Assembly (NCBI GenBank): GCA_963920525.1
Contig: OY986436.1
Location: forward strand, 96,254,842-96,318,841
Origin: Dichetophora obliterata
Lineage: Eukaryota > Arthropoda > Insecta > Diptera > Sciomyzidae
Direction of reading: 5' to 3'
DNA: 64,000 nucleotides
This document shows, piece by piece, positions 43,868-56,330 of this stretch (position 1 is its first letter; each line of letters opens with the position of its first letter). The notes under the pieces are model-generated. The model did no database searches and was not told the origin of the DNA. It saw nothing but the letters and a program-made list of their open reading frames with translations. The position numbers and the translations under genes were made by a program.

Positions 43868-44769
43868 GTATGATTTGAAGTCCGAGAAGAAGAAAAGTAT
43901 AAATACTTGCAACGAACCTTGGCATCCGGCGAGCGCATCCTCGGCAGGAGAAAACCCGAACTTAAATAATGATTTTAAGTCCAACTGAATATTCAATATC
44001 TATATTTTCTTTTGGTCGCTTTTATTTGTCAGAAAATACCGTTAGTGTGTGTTGCTTAGATATGTTTCAGGGATACCAAGTAATCAAAAGGGAAAATTTC
44101 ACTGAAAATAAAATTTAAAAATTCTAAATTACCGTACGTTTAATAGGATCCTACAAATCAGGATCGAAAATGGTAAAGAGGTAAATTACCGTACACCCTT
44201 ACAATTACCGTACCAGTTGGCATCACTGAAAAAAAGGAATCTGTTATTTTGTTGTGTTTCATAGCAGATTTTGTCACGTAGAATACCAATTCAAGAATTT
44301 GTAAAAAGATTTTTGGCATTTCGAAAATTTTTTTGGAATTTATAACAGTTTTCATAAATATTGTCGTACAGAATAAGAATTTTGATTTCATAACAGGTTT
44401 TTTGACAGCTCAAAAATTTGTATGGGAAATCATAATAGAATAACAGAAATGTTTTCATAAAGTATTCTACAAAATAGGCCTAATTATTTATATTGGTATC
44501 AGAATTGGAGGGAGTTTTCGCGGGATTTCAGAATCTTTTGGAAAGGATAAAGAGTGCAAAAATAGGATTTTTACACACAGTAGCAAAGTAAGTAAGTAAT
44601 TATTCTAAGCAAAAATAACATGTATACGCAACTTGCTTGTTTTTTGTGAAAGAAGAGGTTGAATATAAGTATAATTCACATTAATATAAGTTTGTGTGTT
44701 TACTCCTGACACTTCATAATAGCATGAGAAGTAAGTTCTCGATGGGGAAATTTAATAATTTTGTTCAGA
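43868..44769. other. Unassigned sequence outside the gypsy B 5' LTR
   Basis: No coding or repeat motif recognised. CGAGCGCATCCTCGGCAGG near 43940 is locally G/C-rich. The reverse-strand frame at 44391-44158 is A/T-driven and unconvincing. Confidence 0.4.
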
Positions 44770-47700
44770 TGGTTACTGTCGGTAACTGTACAAAAAATGG
44801 GCGTGGTCATAATATCATGGCAATTCCGGAGTTCTACACATTTTTACAGTGAAACTTGCTGTGTAGGTGCTCCAAGAGACGGTCACTATACATAAATGTT
44901 TTCACGCCCACTTTTACCGACCACAAATCAATATCTATGTATATAAAAAGCAAAACGATTATGTCTGGCTGTGATGTTTATAGACTCCAAAACTACTGAA
45001 CCGATGACTTGAAATTTTGGCAGTCGATTTGTTTCAGGTACTATATGGTTGAGGAAAAAAAATTTGCCACACCCCCCTTTTACCGAACCAAATCCATAAA
45101 AATGTTATATTTCAGTCGGTTTGCATCCTATAAGGCTAAAATTTTGTAATTTAGTATGTACGGTTACTGTCGACAACTGTACTAAAAAATGGTTTCCACG
45201 CCTCCTTTTACTGCCCACAAATAAATGAAAATGGTTTATTTAGGATGGTTTTGGTCGTAGAAGACTTAAATTTGGTGCTTTGGTTTGTGTAGTTACTGAT
45301 AGTAACTGTACGAAAAATTAGTTTCCACGCCCCCTTTTGCGTTCACAAATCAGTGAAAATGCTATATTTCAAGCAGTTTTGGCCGTATGAGACTAACATG
45401 TGATACCTAATTTTGTATCGTTACTTTCGGCAACTGTTCTTAAAAAGGGCGTCATAGCTATATAGCCACACCCACTTTTTGAGAAATCATTAAAATCGAC
45501 TACTGGGTCGATTGAGCTAAAATGTTGGCTTAGTTTGTACGGCTACGGTCAGCAAATGTACTAAAAATTGGTTTCCACGCCCCCTTTTACCGCCCACAAA
45601 CCAATGAAAACGTTTTATTTCAACGGTTTGAGTCGTATTAGACAAAAATTTTGTAATTCAGTTCATATGGTTACTCTCGGCAAGTGCACAAAAAATAGGC
45701 CTGTCCCACTTTAGTTAAACTCACTTTTCGGGGAGTTAGCGTCGAGTGAAGTAAAGTGCGCTAGGCTTAACCTAAATTTAGCTGAAATTTGGGCAGTCGA
45801 TTTGTTTCGATTACGATATGGCTCAAGGGAAATATTTTGCCGCACCCCTTTTAACCGCTTGCAAAACAGCAAAAATGTTATATTTCGCACGGTTTTGATC
45901 GTATTAGACTAAAATTTGGTTATTTAGTGCATATGGCTCCTTTCGGCAGCTATACTGAAAATGGTGAATATATTTGGCATTTCGTGACATGACCCATACA
46001 AGCCAAATTTGCGCTATCGACCACAAACCGAATGAAGGATATATATCAGACGGTTTCGATAGTAAAAAACTAAGATTTTGTTCAGATGATTACTGTCAGT
46101 AACTGTTCAAAAACCCACTTTTTCTAAATCATGGCAATTCAGGTGTTCTACACATTTTTATAGTGAAACTTGCTGTGTAGGTGCTCCAAGAGGCAGTCAC
46201 GATACATAAATGTTTTCACGCTCACTTTTACCGCTCACACATCAATATCTGTATATATAAAAATGAATCGTGATTTGTTCGGATGCTTAAAACTTGAAAA
46301 CGACTGGACCAAATTGGATACTTCCTTTAACGGGTTTGTTTGTAACTGCTACGCAAAGGTTTAGGAAAAAAAATAATGCCACACCCTTTTTATCGCCCAC
46401 AAATCAATAAAAATGCTATATTTAAGACGGTTTTGGTCGTATTAAATAAGTTCGTAAATAAGTCATTAACTTTAATAAAAACGGACGTGGTCACACTTCA
46501 TCTACCCCTACTTTTAAGAAAATATCAATATACTTCGATACTATTGGTCCGATTGAGCTCAAATTTTGTAAGTGGCTTTGATTTGAGTACGAGATGGTTT
46601 AAGAAGAAATGCCACACCCCCTTTTACCTCCCAAAAATATATAAAAAATTTGTGTTATCGAATAGCTTTAGAGTTGTTGGTCGCACAGCTAAGAAATTCA
46701 GCGTTGGACAGGAAGGCGTGACATCTCCCTTACAACCCAAATTTGCGATATCGCATTGCTTTGAAGTCATAGGTTGACAGCGTAAAAATTCGGTATTCGA
46801 CCTAAATTTATACATGCACTTTCATTACTTACATTTTATGGGCGTAGGGCAAAGGAGAGTGGCACTTCCCATACAACCCAACTTTTTGCTTTCAAATAGC
46901 TTTGGAGTTATAGGTCGCACAACGCCGGAATTCAGTATTCGACCTCAATGTACACATGCAGTTTCATTAATTTAATTTTGTGTTCATTGGTAATATGGGC
47001 GTGGCACCCCCCATTTAACGTAAATTTGCGATATCGAATATCATGGAAGTTAAAGGTCGCACAGCGTCAAAATTCAGTATTCGACATCAATTTATACATG
47101 TAGTTTCGTTAATCACATTTTATGGGCGTACGACAAGGTGGCCTGAAACCTCCAATTTAACCCAAATTAGAGATATCAAATAGCTTTGGAGTTATAGGTC
47201 GCACAGTTTTTGAATTCAGTATTGGGCCTCAATGTACACATGCAGTTTCATTGATTACATATTATGAGCGTTGATCAAGGGGGTGAGTGGCACCTCCCAT
47301 ACAACGAAAATTTGTGATATCGAATAGCTTTGGAGTTCAAGGTCGCACAGCGTCGGAATTCGACCAAAATTTACGCATGCAGATTTACTGATAAAATTTT
47401 TTAGTTTGTCGGGGGGACGTGACACCAACAACTTAACCCAAATTATCGATATCAAATAGCTTTGGAGTTATAGGTAACTCAGCCTCGGAATTCAGTATTC
47501 GATCTCAATTTACACATGCCGTTTCATTGGTAAAATTTTATGGGCGTAGTGAAAAGGAGAGTGGCACCTCCCATACAACCCAAATTTGTGTTATCGAATA
47601 ATTTTGGATTTATATGTCGCACAGTTTTGGAATTCGGTATTCGACCTACATGTACACATGCAGTTTAATTGATTACATTCTATGAGTGGTGATCAAGAGG

Positions 47701-47873
47701 GCGTGGCGCTTCCTATACAACCCAAATTTGTTATATCGAATAGCTTTGTGGATATAGGTCGTACAGTCTCGGAATTCAGTATTCTACCTCAATTTAGACA
47801 TGCTGTTTAACTGATAACATTTTATGGGCGTTTGACAAGGGAGAGTGGCAGCAACGCGCCGGGTTTCAGGTAG
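44770..47873 (-). repeat. Large non-coding repeat family, copy f, the longest
   Basis: On the reverse strand it runs from CTGAAACCCGGCGCGTTGC (47873) through nine 141-bp units to about 46560. It then passes the transition block CCTTTGCGTAGCAGTTACAAAC, the tail CATTTTTATATATACAGATA (46240), and into 120-bp units down to GTAACCATCTGAAC at about 44770. Unit order matches copies a-e on the + strand, so it is the best template for the family. It lacks any frame longer than chance. Confidence 0.8.
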
Positions 47874-48081
47874 TAAAGAGATAATCGTCGCCATTGACTC
47901 GTCATTGACATAGTCGAATCGTTATCAAATATAAATTAACTCATAATTAAGTCTTGAGTTAAATTTTTTTAAGATAAATATAACATTTTTTCCAGCGTAC
48001 GATTGTTTAATTTAAATGTTATTTAAATCTATTTGTTGTTATTTCTAATCAATAAAAAAAATTTCTTCAGTGTATGCCATA

Positions 48082-48467
48082 TTCATTGGCCGCATTCAGC
48101 GCAGACAACAGTTTGCAACTGTTGTGTAAAAATTCGCTGAATGGTACAAATTTGGTAGCGCTAACTAAAACTGATAAAGTAGTGAACGCCTTTTAATCGA
48201 GCGAACAAATTCTATGCTACATGAACACAACTGTTTGCTTAACGGTCAGATGCTGTTACTGACGCTGTTAATTTAATAAACACAGAAAGAACGCAGCAAA
48301 TTTAAGTGAGAAACCTTTGCAATTGAATTAAATTTACATAAAAATTAAATTGAATCTAACTTCTGACGTGTAGAGTAGCAACACATTCAGAGAAAAACAT
48401 CTTGAACTAAGGTAGCGCTACCATTACAGTTCATAACAGTTGTCTGCGCTAAATGCGGCCATTGACA
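48082..48467. mobile_element. MITE with TTGGCCGCATTCAGCGCAGAC ends
   Basis: The ends are GGCCGCATTCAGCGCAGACAAC on the left and its near-perfect reverse complement GTTGTCTGCGCTAAATGCGGCC on the right, about 26 bp each. The interior shares ACATTCAGAGAAAAACAT and TAAGGTAGCGCTACCATTAC with 54180-54257. No target duplication is clear. Confidence 0.65.
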
Positions 48468-49035
48468 TAAGCTGCGTTCCATTCGCTTCAAAATAATCCA
48501 GATTACTTTTTTTTTTTTTTTACATGCAAGCTTAAGTTGTAAAGACACAATGGCTATTGGATTAGGCTTTGTGGAGCAACGAACTAAAAGTCACCCCCCA
48601 TTTCTAAGGTTGTAGACGCCATGCCGAGGGAGATTGCACCGATGGTGCAGGGTCTAGGGGTATTAGATCGCGAATGGTGTCTCCTCAGGGCAGCCCACTC
48701 CCTGTTGTTTACTAGTATGGTAGGGCGGATAATGGGGATCTTTGTCCGTTCGGTCCGTATATTTCTCCCCAACTCGTGGGATTTTTTTTTATGTTTAAAA
48801 AAAATAACAATTATAAAAAGGAAGGGTGCGCTGAGGGAACGAGTCCTGAAGCGGTGGAGTACCAAAAGGATTAAATCGCGGAAGGGTGCTGGAAGCCGCA
48901 AGGTGACCTGCCGGGCCTGGTGGACGATAAAACTCCGAAAGGAGTGGAATTGTCAGCCAGTCCCGTCGGAGCTGCAGCGAAAGAGGGCGGGCACAACCGC
49001 TGGGGAGAATGCTTTGGAGTCCCCCGTCAGTAAAA

Positions 49036-50001
49036 TGGCGGACCAATTCCAAAGCATGTCATGCGATGCGTCCACCCCGGAGACGAACGAGCGGAAAAGA
49101 TTCAGGGAGCAGCCTGGACCTTTCGGCGAAGTCATTACAGGGACGACTCGAACTGGTGAGTCGGAAGGTGGACAGCTTACGGCTGTTAGCTCTTCGGCTA
49201 AGGATGGGGATGGGGAAGGTGGACATCCTGTAAAGGTTGATAGCCTTCCACATAAAGGAAGGACGTTGGGAGCTGGTGGACGACCCTCAAAAGTCGATAG
49301 CCAGGGCAAATCGTGGAGGGCTGATAGCCAGAAACCGAGCGGTAGTAAAACTTTGCCAAAACAAAGGGTTGCGGACGCGAAGTCGAAGGCTTTAGCTGGA
49401 GGAAAATCCAACCAGGTAGGGCTGCCGGACATCCTATACTATGGTAGCAGAAAAAGACCTCTTAATGGGCATCGTAGATTGCTCCATCGATGGTCAGTTG
49501 GGAGAGTCTCAGTTAGCGGTCTTTAAATCCGCTCTCTTGGAGTCTCTCGACACCATCAATGAGAGTGATGGCGATGTAGGTTTTGTGGGCAATGCAAACT
49601 TGGAGGATGGAATAATTGTACTTAAGTGCAAGAACCCATCATCCAAGGTATGGCTGTGCCGAAACGTGACAAAGCTCAAGAACTTATGGGAAGGGGCTGA
49701 GTTGCGGATCGACCGACTGTACGCATTGAAGGACGTTAGAAGGATGTTCATCTTTGTCTACGGAACTTCTGAAGGCAAGGAGGTCATCCTTAGGAGGTTG
49801 CAGACCCAGAACCGGTGCGTTGCAGACACTTCTAAATGGAGAGTTAGTAACGTAACGAAGTTCGGAGATGCAAAGAAAGGAGGCGTCAAGCTCACCGTGT
49901 GGTGCCGGAAGGATGAGATGGAGGCAATCAGGTTGGCAGGAGGGAAACTCAACTGCGGCCTTGATCAAGCTCTCATCAAATTCGAAAAGGATGCAAGGTG
50001 A
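49036..50001 (+). pseudogene. LOA LINE ORF1 (frameshifted)
   Basis: The first part (49036 to about 49445) starts MADQFQSMSCDASTPETNER and is a Gly/Ser/Lys-rich disordered region with repeated VDS motifs (HPVKVDSLPH, RPSKVDSQGK). The second part, in the next frame (49441-50001), is a folded domain: FKSALLESLDTI, GIIVLKCKNPSSKVWL and VRRMFIFVYGTSEGKEVIL. This resembles the ORF1 nucleic-acid-binding domain found in LOA/R1-like elements. ORF1 proteins coat the LINE RNA. A single shift near 49445 separates the two parts. An open frame extends upstream to 48621 but looks like leader. Confidence 0.65.
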
Positions 50002-50097
50002 GTGCGATGGAACCCCTGGTACGGGGCTGGTGGGGAATCCTGCAAGGGAAGAACCACCAGGGCGGGTGGTGGGCCCGTACCAGGAAAACCTCATTGT

Positions 50098-53000
50098 GTG
50101 TCAACTCAATCTACACCATAGTAGGGCAGCATCAGCAATGATGATGCGTTGCATGGAGGAGGATGGAATTGACATAGCAATGCTTCAGGAACCTTGGATT
50201 CTTCACAATAGATGGCAGACGACGGACTTGTATCTTGGTGAGACATGGTATACTAGCGGTACATATGCCACACCTATGTTCCCCGGATCTCACCGTTGTG
50301 AGAATTGGGGATGGTACAGGTGCTTGTATGGTAGCTTCAGCGTATCTTCCCTACGACTCTCCAGACCAACCACCTTCAAAAGAGGTGGAGAATCTGGTAA
50401 AGTACTGTGAGGAAAGGATCATTGGAGTGATGATAGGATGTGATGCTAATGCGCACAATACTGCGTGGGGTAGCACCAACAACAACGACAGAGGAGAGCA
50501 ATTGCTTGAGTTTGTGGAGAGGTACAATCTGTTGGTAGCAAATAGAGGAGCACAACCGACTTTCGTTGATGCGAGGCGAGCGGAAGTGATTGATGTAACT
50601 CTCATCTGCAGGAAGATTCTGAACAGAATAAAAAATTGGAGGGTCGTGGATAGGCTAACCATGTCGGACCACAGATCCATACAGTTTGAATTCAAGTACG
50701 GAATCCGACGCCAGCGGAATCGCAGGAAGGTCAGGATTCCCAAGAATACAGATCCTGCGAAATATAAGGCGAAGTTGAGGGAAACACTGACCCAAAAAGC
50801 GATAAAAGTACCAGGGAATACGGCGGAAGTAGAAAGTCATGTCAAACACCTTAGCTCGGCCATGGTCGAAGCCTACGAGGTGGCATGCCCAATACTTTCA
50901 GTAGACGAAGGTGATCCAACGCCATGGTGGTGCACGGAAATCGAATCTCTGAAGAAGAAGGTTAGGAAAGCCTTCAACCTGCACATGAGAGGGGGAACCC
51001 CAGAAACATGGGCAAATTACAAGGCACGGAAAAGGGAACTGAAGTACCTCATACGACAACGGAAAAGGCAGTCGTGGAGAGACTTCTGTTCTGGGATGGA
51101 AACTATATCAGAAGCATGTAGGCTTCAGAAAATGGTTTCAAAAGACCCATTCTCCAAAGTGGGACTGATCCGAAAGAAGGATGGAACCATGGCAGAGAAC
51201 CTAGAGGAGTCCATGGAAGTTCTGATGGAGGTGCACTTTCCTGGAAGTTTTAAGTCTGATGACCCGTGGACACCCTTGAAGAAAGGAATGCACAGGGTTG
51301 ACAGGCTGGAAGCCGAAAGGATGATCACTATGGACGGGGTGAGGAGTGCTATACGCTCATTTGCTCCGTACAAAACATCAGGGATGGACGGTATATTCCA
51401 TGCTATGATGCAGTGGGGGGAAGATCTCATTGCACCTAGGCTGTGGGGTATATTCGTTACTTGCCTAGCGACTGGGTATGTTCCGAGAGTCTGGAGAGAG
51501 GCGAAAGTTGTCTTTCTTCTGAAGCCCGGAAAAAAAGATTATGCGGAGGCGAAGTCATTCAGACCGATCAGCCTAACATCTTTTCTCTTGAAAACGATGG
51601 AAAGAGTGATGGTTGACTGTCTTGAGAGCACCTCGCTGATGCAAAATCCTCTGAGTAGATGTCAACATGCATATAGAGCAGGTAGGTCTACGGAGAGTGC
51701 TCTTCACGAATTGGTAAGAGTGACTGAAAAGGAGATATTTTCAGGAGGCATTGCGATCCACATTTATGGACATTGAGGGTGCTTTCGACAAAATATGCTT
51801 TGGAAGGCTGCGGCAAGCCCTGACAGAACGCAATGTAAGCCCAATGATAGCAAATTGGATGGACAATATGCTCAAACACAGGGCTGTCAACATGCAGAAT
51901 GGTAGAGTAAAGACTAGAGGTAGAGTAAGTAGAGGATGTCCCCAGGGCGGGGTGTTATCGCCAACCCTGTGGAACATAACTGTGGACTCACTACTGGTTA
52001 GACTGGATGAACCGGGCATAAACACGATAGGGTATGCAGATGATATTGCGTTGGTGGTCCGCGGCAAGTTCATTGACACCATCTCTGACATCATGAAGGG
52101 AGCACTCCGAATGGTGGAGGAGTGGTGTCGAGAACAAGGCCTTACCGTAAACGCAGGCAAGTCAGACAATATTCTCTTTACTAGAAAGAGGGTAGGCCTG
52201 AGGACAGAACCACTCAGACTTTTTGGAGCTGAAATCAACATGTCCACGAAAGTTAAATATCTAGGGGTAACCCTTGATAGCAAACTGAACTGGAACGAGC
52301 ATGTAGAAGATAGGATTCAAAGAGCCAAGAGGGTTGTGTTCCAGTGCAGACGCGTTTGTGGTCTCAAATGGGGGCTAAACCCAGAGGCTATGAAATGGGT
52401 TTACACTATGATGGTTAGACGTATGCTTCGGTGATTTGGTGGACAAAAGTCAGCCAGAAAACCATTAAGAAGAGACTGGACAGAGTCCAACGGCTGGCGT
52501 GTGTTGGAATAACAGGTACAATACGCACCACTCCAACAAGCGCAGTGGAGGTTCTGTTAGGTATGCTGACGTTGGATTTAGAAATAAAGAAAACAGCGGC
52601 GCTGTCAGCCCTCAGGATGTTGCGAAATGCTACGTGGCATGGGGCAACGGCCCTGCATGGTCATATTCGCATCCTTGATATTGTATAGAGAGATGTCAGG
52701 GAGGCGTTTATGCCTATGGACGGAAGGCAGAGAGTAAAAATAACAGAAAAATGTTATAAAACTCTTATAACGGATGGAGCCGTTTGTGAAGAAATCGCTG
52801 GTAGCGATATCAGTATATTCACAGACGGCTCTCTGATGAATGGCCGGGCCGGGGCAGGCGTGTACTCAAAAGAGTTAAGCCTATCCTGTGTATTGAGGTT
52901 GGGGAGGTTTGTGTCTGTATACCAGGCAGAAATGCTTGGCGTAGTGCATGCGCTGGACCACCTGATAGATGGCCGGATCAGTGGCAAGAAAATTGTCATC

Positions 53001-53755
53001 GCTCTCGACAATCAGTCTGTGATTAGGTGTATGCAACGGACAGACATCACTTCCAGGTTGGCCATAGAATGTCTTACAAAACTCAATAGGTGCGCCCAGA
53101 CGAATGAGCTCACACTTATGTGGTTGAGAGGACACTCTGGCATAGAACAGAATGAAGAAGCTGATTCTTTAGCAAGAGCAGGATCAGCAGAAGAATTATG
53201 TGGACCAGAACCACGTATCGCCATAGGCGACAATATGGTGGCAGGCCTTATTAAACAATGGATGGACTCGGAACACAGTACAAGGTGGGAAGAAGCTGTT
53301 TATGGGCTTACTTTTAGCGTATTTTAATTCAAACTAGTCTTTACTAATTTTTTGGGTTAGTCTAATTTACGAAAAGTTTCGACCCTTTTGAGTTTATTGC
53401 AATCAAAGGCGGCCGTGAAGTGGTCTCGTAGTGAGGCAGCAAAAGTTATCCGATACAATCAAGGACTTTAAGCTGGCTTACTGCACTGATCACAGGACAC
53501 GGTCCCTTCATGTACCATCTCGGGAAGATGACTCTGACCGAGGACGATGCGTGTAGGTTATGCCTAGAGGAGCCGGAAACAGCAGCACACATTCTGTGCC
53601 AGTGTCCGGCGCTGGCAAGCATAATATTGACCACTCTGGGACGCCCATTTATTGGCGAAGCCGAGATTGGTCAACTAACCTATAAGGATATGCTTGTGGT
53701 GACAAAGGATGCTTACACAAGGAGCATGCTCACGTACGAGTACTCCGAGCAGTAG
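50098..53755 (+). pseudogene. LOA LINE ORF2: endonuclease, RT, RNase H, cysteine motif
   Basis: The endonuclease begins near 50098 (CQLNLHHSRAAS, then AMLQEPWI). After a shift near 50280 it continues with GCDANAHNTAWGS and MSDHRSIQF. RT spans about 51300-52430: SGMDGIFHAM, FRPISLTSFLLKTMER, motif A in FMDIEGAFDKI after a shift near 51755, then CPQGGVLSP and the GYADDIALV catalytic box. A stop/shift lies at 52434. RNase H (52800-53190) has IFTDGSLMNGRAGAGVYS, YQAEMLGVVHAL, IALDNQSVI and LRGHSGIEQNEEADSLAR, with the D-E-D-D/H set present. A 99-bp insert at 53303-53401 precedes the C-terminal CRLCLEEPETAAHILCQC zinc motif. All catalytic residues survive. Confidence 0.88.
53303..53401 (+). repeat. 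99-bp exact duplicate inserted in LOA ORF2
   Basis: The sequence TGGGCTTACTTTTAGCGTA ... GAGTTTATTGCA is identical, by eye, to 54469-54567 in the same orientation. It disrupts ORF2 between RNase H and the C-terminal zinc motif: without it, EEAVYG would lead to SKAAVKWSRSEAAKVIRYNQ. It has no inverted ends and no clear target duplication. Confidence 0.85.
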
Positions 53756-53981
53756 TACCCTTTGTCCAATGTGGGACGAAAAGGGACCCACTGTGATCTG
53801 CTTCGGCAAATCCCCAACTTATTATATTATTATTATCATTTTTATATGCAAAGCAAAAATAGGATTATTTTTGCTATCCATATAATATTGTGATATAGCC
53901 TTTAAAAAATTTTAAACAAAGGTGCCGCACCTGTATATTTTTATGAGCTGTCATTTCATTTTTTGAATTATTTGTTTGTTT

Positions 53982-54300
53982 GATACAATGACTATTAGGT
54001 AGCCTTGCCAACTACCTATTTTCTCACGAGCTGCGACCATCGAATGTTAAACAAAAGAAAACAAAATAAACTGCGTGTGTCACACACATTGAACGCATTC
54101 AGCGGAGCCAACAATTGCACTTAAATTATTTTTATAATTGCATAATATTAATAATTAAATGATATAATTTACAATTTTTCTGACGTTTAGAGTAAAACAC
54201 ATTCAGAGAAAAACATCGTTTACTAAGGTATCGCTACCATAACAGTTCACAACAGTTTTGAACGATACACGTTCTCATGACACCTAATAGTTATTGTATC
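53982..54300. mobile_element. MITE with GATACAATGACTATTAGGT ends
   Basis: The ends are inverted repeats of 19 bases: GATACAATGACTATTAGGT on the left and ACCTAATAGTTATTGTATC on the right (one mismatch). The interior (about 54088-54260) is related to the MITE at 48082-48467, sharing ACATTCAGAGAAAAACAT and CTAAGGTA(T/G)CGCTACCAT. Confidence 0.6.
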
Positions 54301-54468
54301 ATGATTGCTTGTTTGAATTTAAATTTGAGTGCAACGGTAGTGCTCTCTACGAGTCGTTTTTATTGCCGTTCCTTTGAGAAAATTTGTTATCGCGATTATA
54401 TTTATGCGAAAGGAACGCAGCTATAGTCGAATGTTGCATTAATTCTGAAGAACTTAGCATCAGATTTG

Positions 54469-54567
54469 TGGGCTTACTTTTAGCGTATTTTAATTCAAAC
54501 TAGTCTTTACTAATTTTTTGGGTTAGTCTAATTTACGAAAAGTTTCGACCCTTTTGAGTTTATTGCA
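54469..54567 (+). repeat. Second copy of the 99-bp duplicate
   Basis: Same 99 bases as 53303-53401, here continuous with AT-rich sequence on the right (AAGGAGTTGAATTTTG), and therefore probably the source copy. Confidence 0.85.
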
Positions 54568-55780
54568 TAAGGAGTTGAATTTTGATTCAATTTATTTTAG
54601 TTTCGATTACGTTTAATTCGTATTTAGTTTAGTTTATGTTCAATTTTATTAGGTTCTGAATACGTTTATTACCGATTTTTGTTCAATTTATATTCAAATT
54701 GTTTTCTCTACGCTTAGAACATTTTTGGTTTAGCTTACGTGTCCTTCCGTTCGGTTTAATTTTAAATCATATTGTCGATTGGTTTCATTTAAGTAAGTTT
54801 TGTTTAGAATAGCTTAAAACCGTATTTTGATTCAATGAAAATTTGGTAGAGTTTTTCGTTCTGATCAAAGTTACCGTAGCGTTTCTTTTCGTTTTTTTTT
54901 TCTAAGATAAGGTAAGTTTGCTTTCGTAAAAAAATTGTTTTAAACCACGTTTATAGTTAATTTAAATTCTGTTGATTTTCGTTCCGATTATGTTTACCAT
55001 GTATTTTAGACTAATTTGAGGTAAGTTTATTTTAGCTTAGAATATGTAAAAAGAAATATTTTAGTCCCCTTTAAATTATGCGGACTTAACTGCCGATAAA
55101 TTTTTTTTTTCAAATTATTTTTCGATTGTTAATTTTCGTCATATTTAGATTCATTTAATTTAGGTTTAGTTTAGCCTATTTTTCAAACATTTTCTTAAAT
55201 AATTAAATTAATCCTATATCGCCTGTGTTGCAGATCTAAAACATTTAGGAATTGTTTTAGAAAAATAGCTAAAAAAAACATTAAGTCGGAATTTTTATAC
55301 TTGACTTACAATCATTCTAAGCAACTCTAGCTCTTCAATTAGAGAGTAACTCAATCAAACGTTACATTTTTTTTTCATTAGTTTGAGTTTGAGTGTTGCA
55401 ATATTTTTACTATATTTGTAAATGACTAAAACTGTTATAATAAGTGCTAATAATTAAAATAAAAGTTTAAGAGCTTTTTGGTGAGCTAATAGACTGCACT
55501 AATCATGAATTACTATATTGACAGCAATATTATATGCATTGAAATATGTTAATCTTTTAAACTGAAAAAAATTTCAAATATTTGTTATAAATTAAGTATT
55601 AATTTTAAAGCAAAAGTTGTTTTTCTTTATTTTCAAGACACTTTGAGAGACGTTTATGTAAACAATTGAAATTGACGTTATTGCGCGATATAGGGTTAAG
55701 GTAAGTTTTTTTTCTTTTTTTTCGTTTCTGCGAATAACATGAGTACCAAACAAAATACAAATATATTAAATAGTGTTCAG
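54568..55780. other. T-rich stretch with no gene seen
   Basis: Rich in TTTAGTTTA, TTTCGTTC and similar pyrimidine-rich blocks, without a regular period. No frame or transposon motif found. Confidence 0.4.
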
Positions 55781-56330
55781 GTCCAGGCCCTGCTTACCGT
55801 CTGGTAAGGTGGTGGTTACCTCACTGGTGCTTGTGTCCCTTGCCTAGGTCAAAGGTTGCTGTTTATAGGTCGTGTGATTATGCGGCGTTTGGTGGTGGTG
55901 CTGCGGTTGGTGTTTTTGCATCTGCTGTTGGTTGTTGGGGTGGTTGGGTGTTTTTATAGCCTTGTGGTCCAGCTGTTGTCGACGAATCCGTTGGCGGTGG
56001 GGTGGCACGGTTGTAGCTTTTGTTCGCGGAGCTGTATATGCGTATAGCGTGCTGGTAGTTGTGCTGGCTTCCGTGTGCGCGGCTGGCACACGGGATGGTG
56101 AGTGACACTGAACAGCCCGGGATGCGCAAGCCGTTTTGCGCTTATGTGTGTTGCTGTTATCAAAGTGCGGTTGCCGGCGCTGGCCTGTTGGTACCGCTGC
56201 TTCCTTTTGTTGACACAGCAGTGTACTAGTTGGCGGCTGGTGCTAAGGTGGTGGGACCCCTTTTCAGAGAATGGAGCTACTAGCGACGCTAAACCGTGGT
56301 GCTCTAACTAAAGCTGGAGCTTGTCGGACA
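55781..56330. other. Locally G/C- and GT-rich island
   Basis: The composition changes sharply to GGTGGTGGT / GGTTGTTGGGG type sequence. Open frames exist on both strands (for example 56129-55878 reverse, Pro/Thr/Gln/Ala-rich) but none has a recognisable domain. It could be a low-complexity exon, an LTR piece or a transposon leader. Confidence 0.3.

Larger units (their letters stand above)
48600..53850 (+). mobile_element. LOA/I-type LINE, nearly full length
   Basis: Two overlapping-type genes (ORF1 about 49036-50001, ORF2 about 50098-53755), followed by a short 3' end with a TTATTA repeat tail near 53820-53845. The combination of endonuclease, RT, RNase H and a C-terminal cysteine motif places it in the I/LOA group. 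Catalytic residues are preserved and defects are few: about four frameshifts and a 99-bp insert. The 5' end is not certain; it lies between 48470 and 48620. Confidence 0.88.

Noticed and set aside
44158..44391. Reverse-strand 77-codon frame
   Set aside because: Composition follows base content and no domain is visible.
48621..49035. Frame upstream of LOA ORF1 as a separate gene
   Set aside because: It is continuous with ORF1 and of irregular composition; more likely transcribed leader that happens to lack stops.
49684..50094. Reverse-strand frames across the LOA LINE
   Set aside because: These are shadows of the forward ORF1 and ORF2 codons, with no domain of their own.
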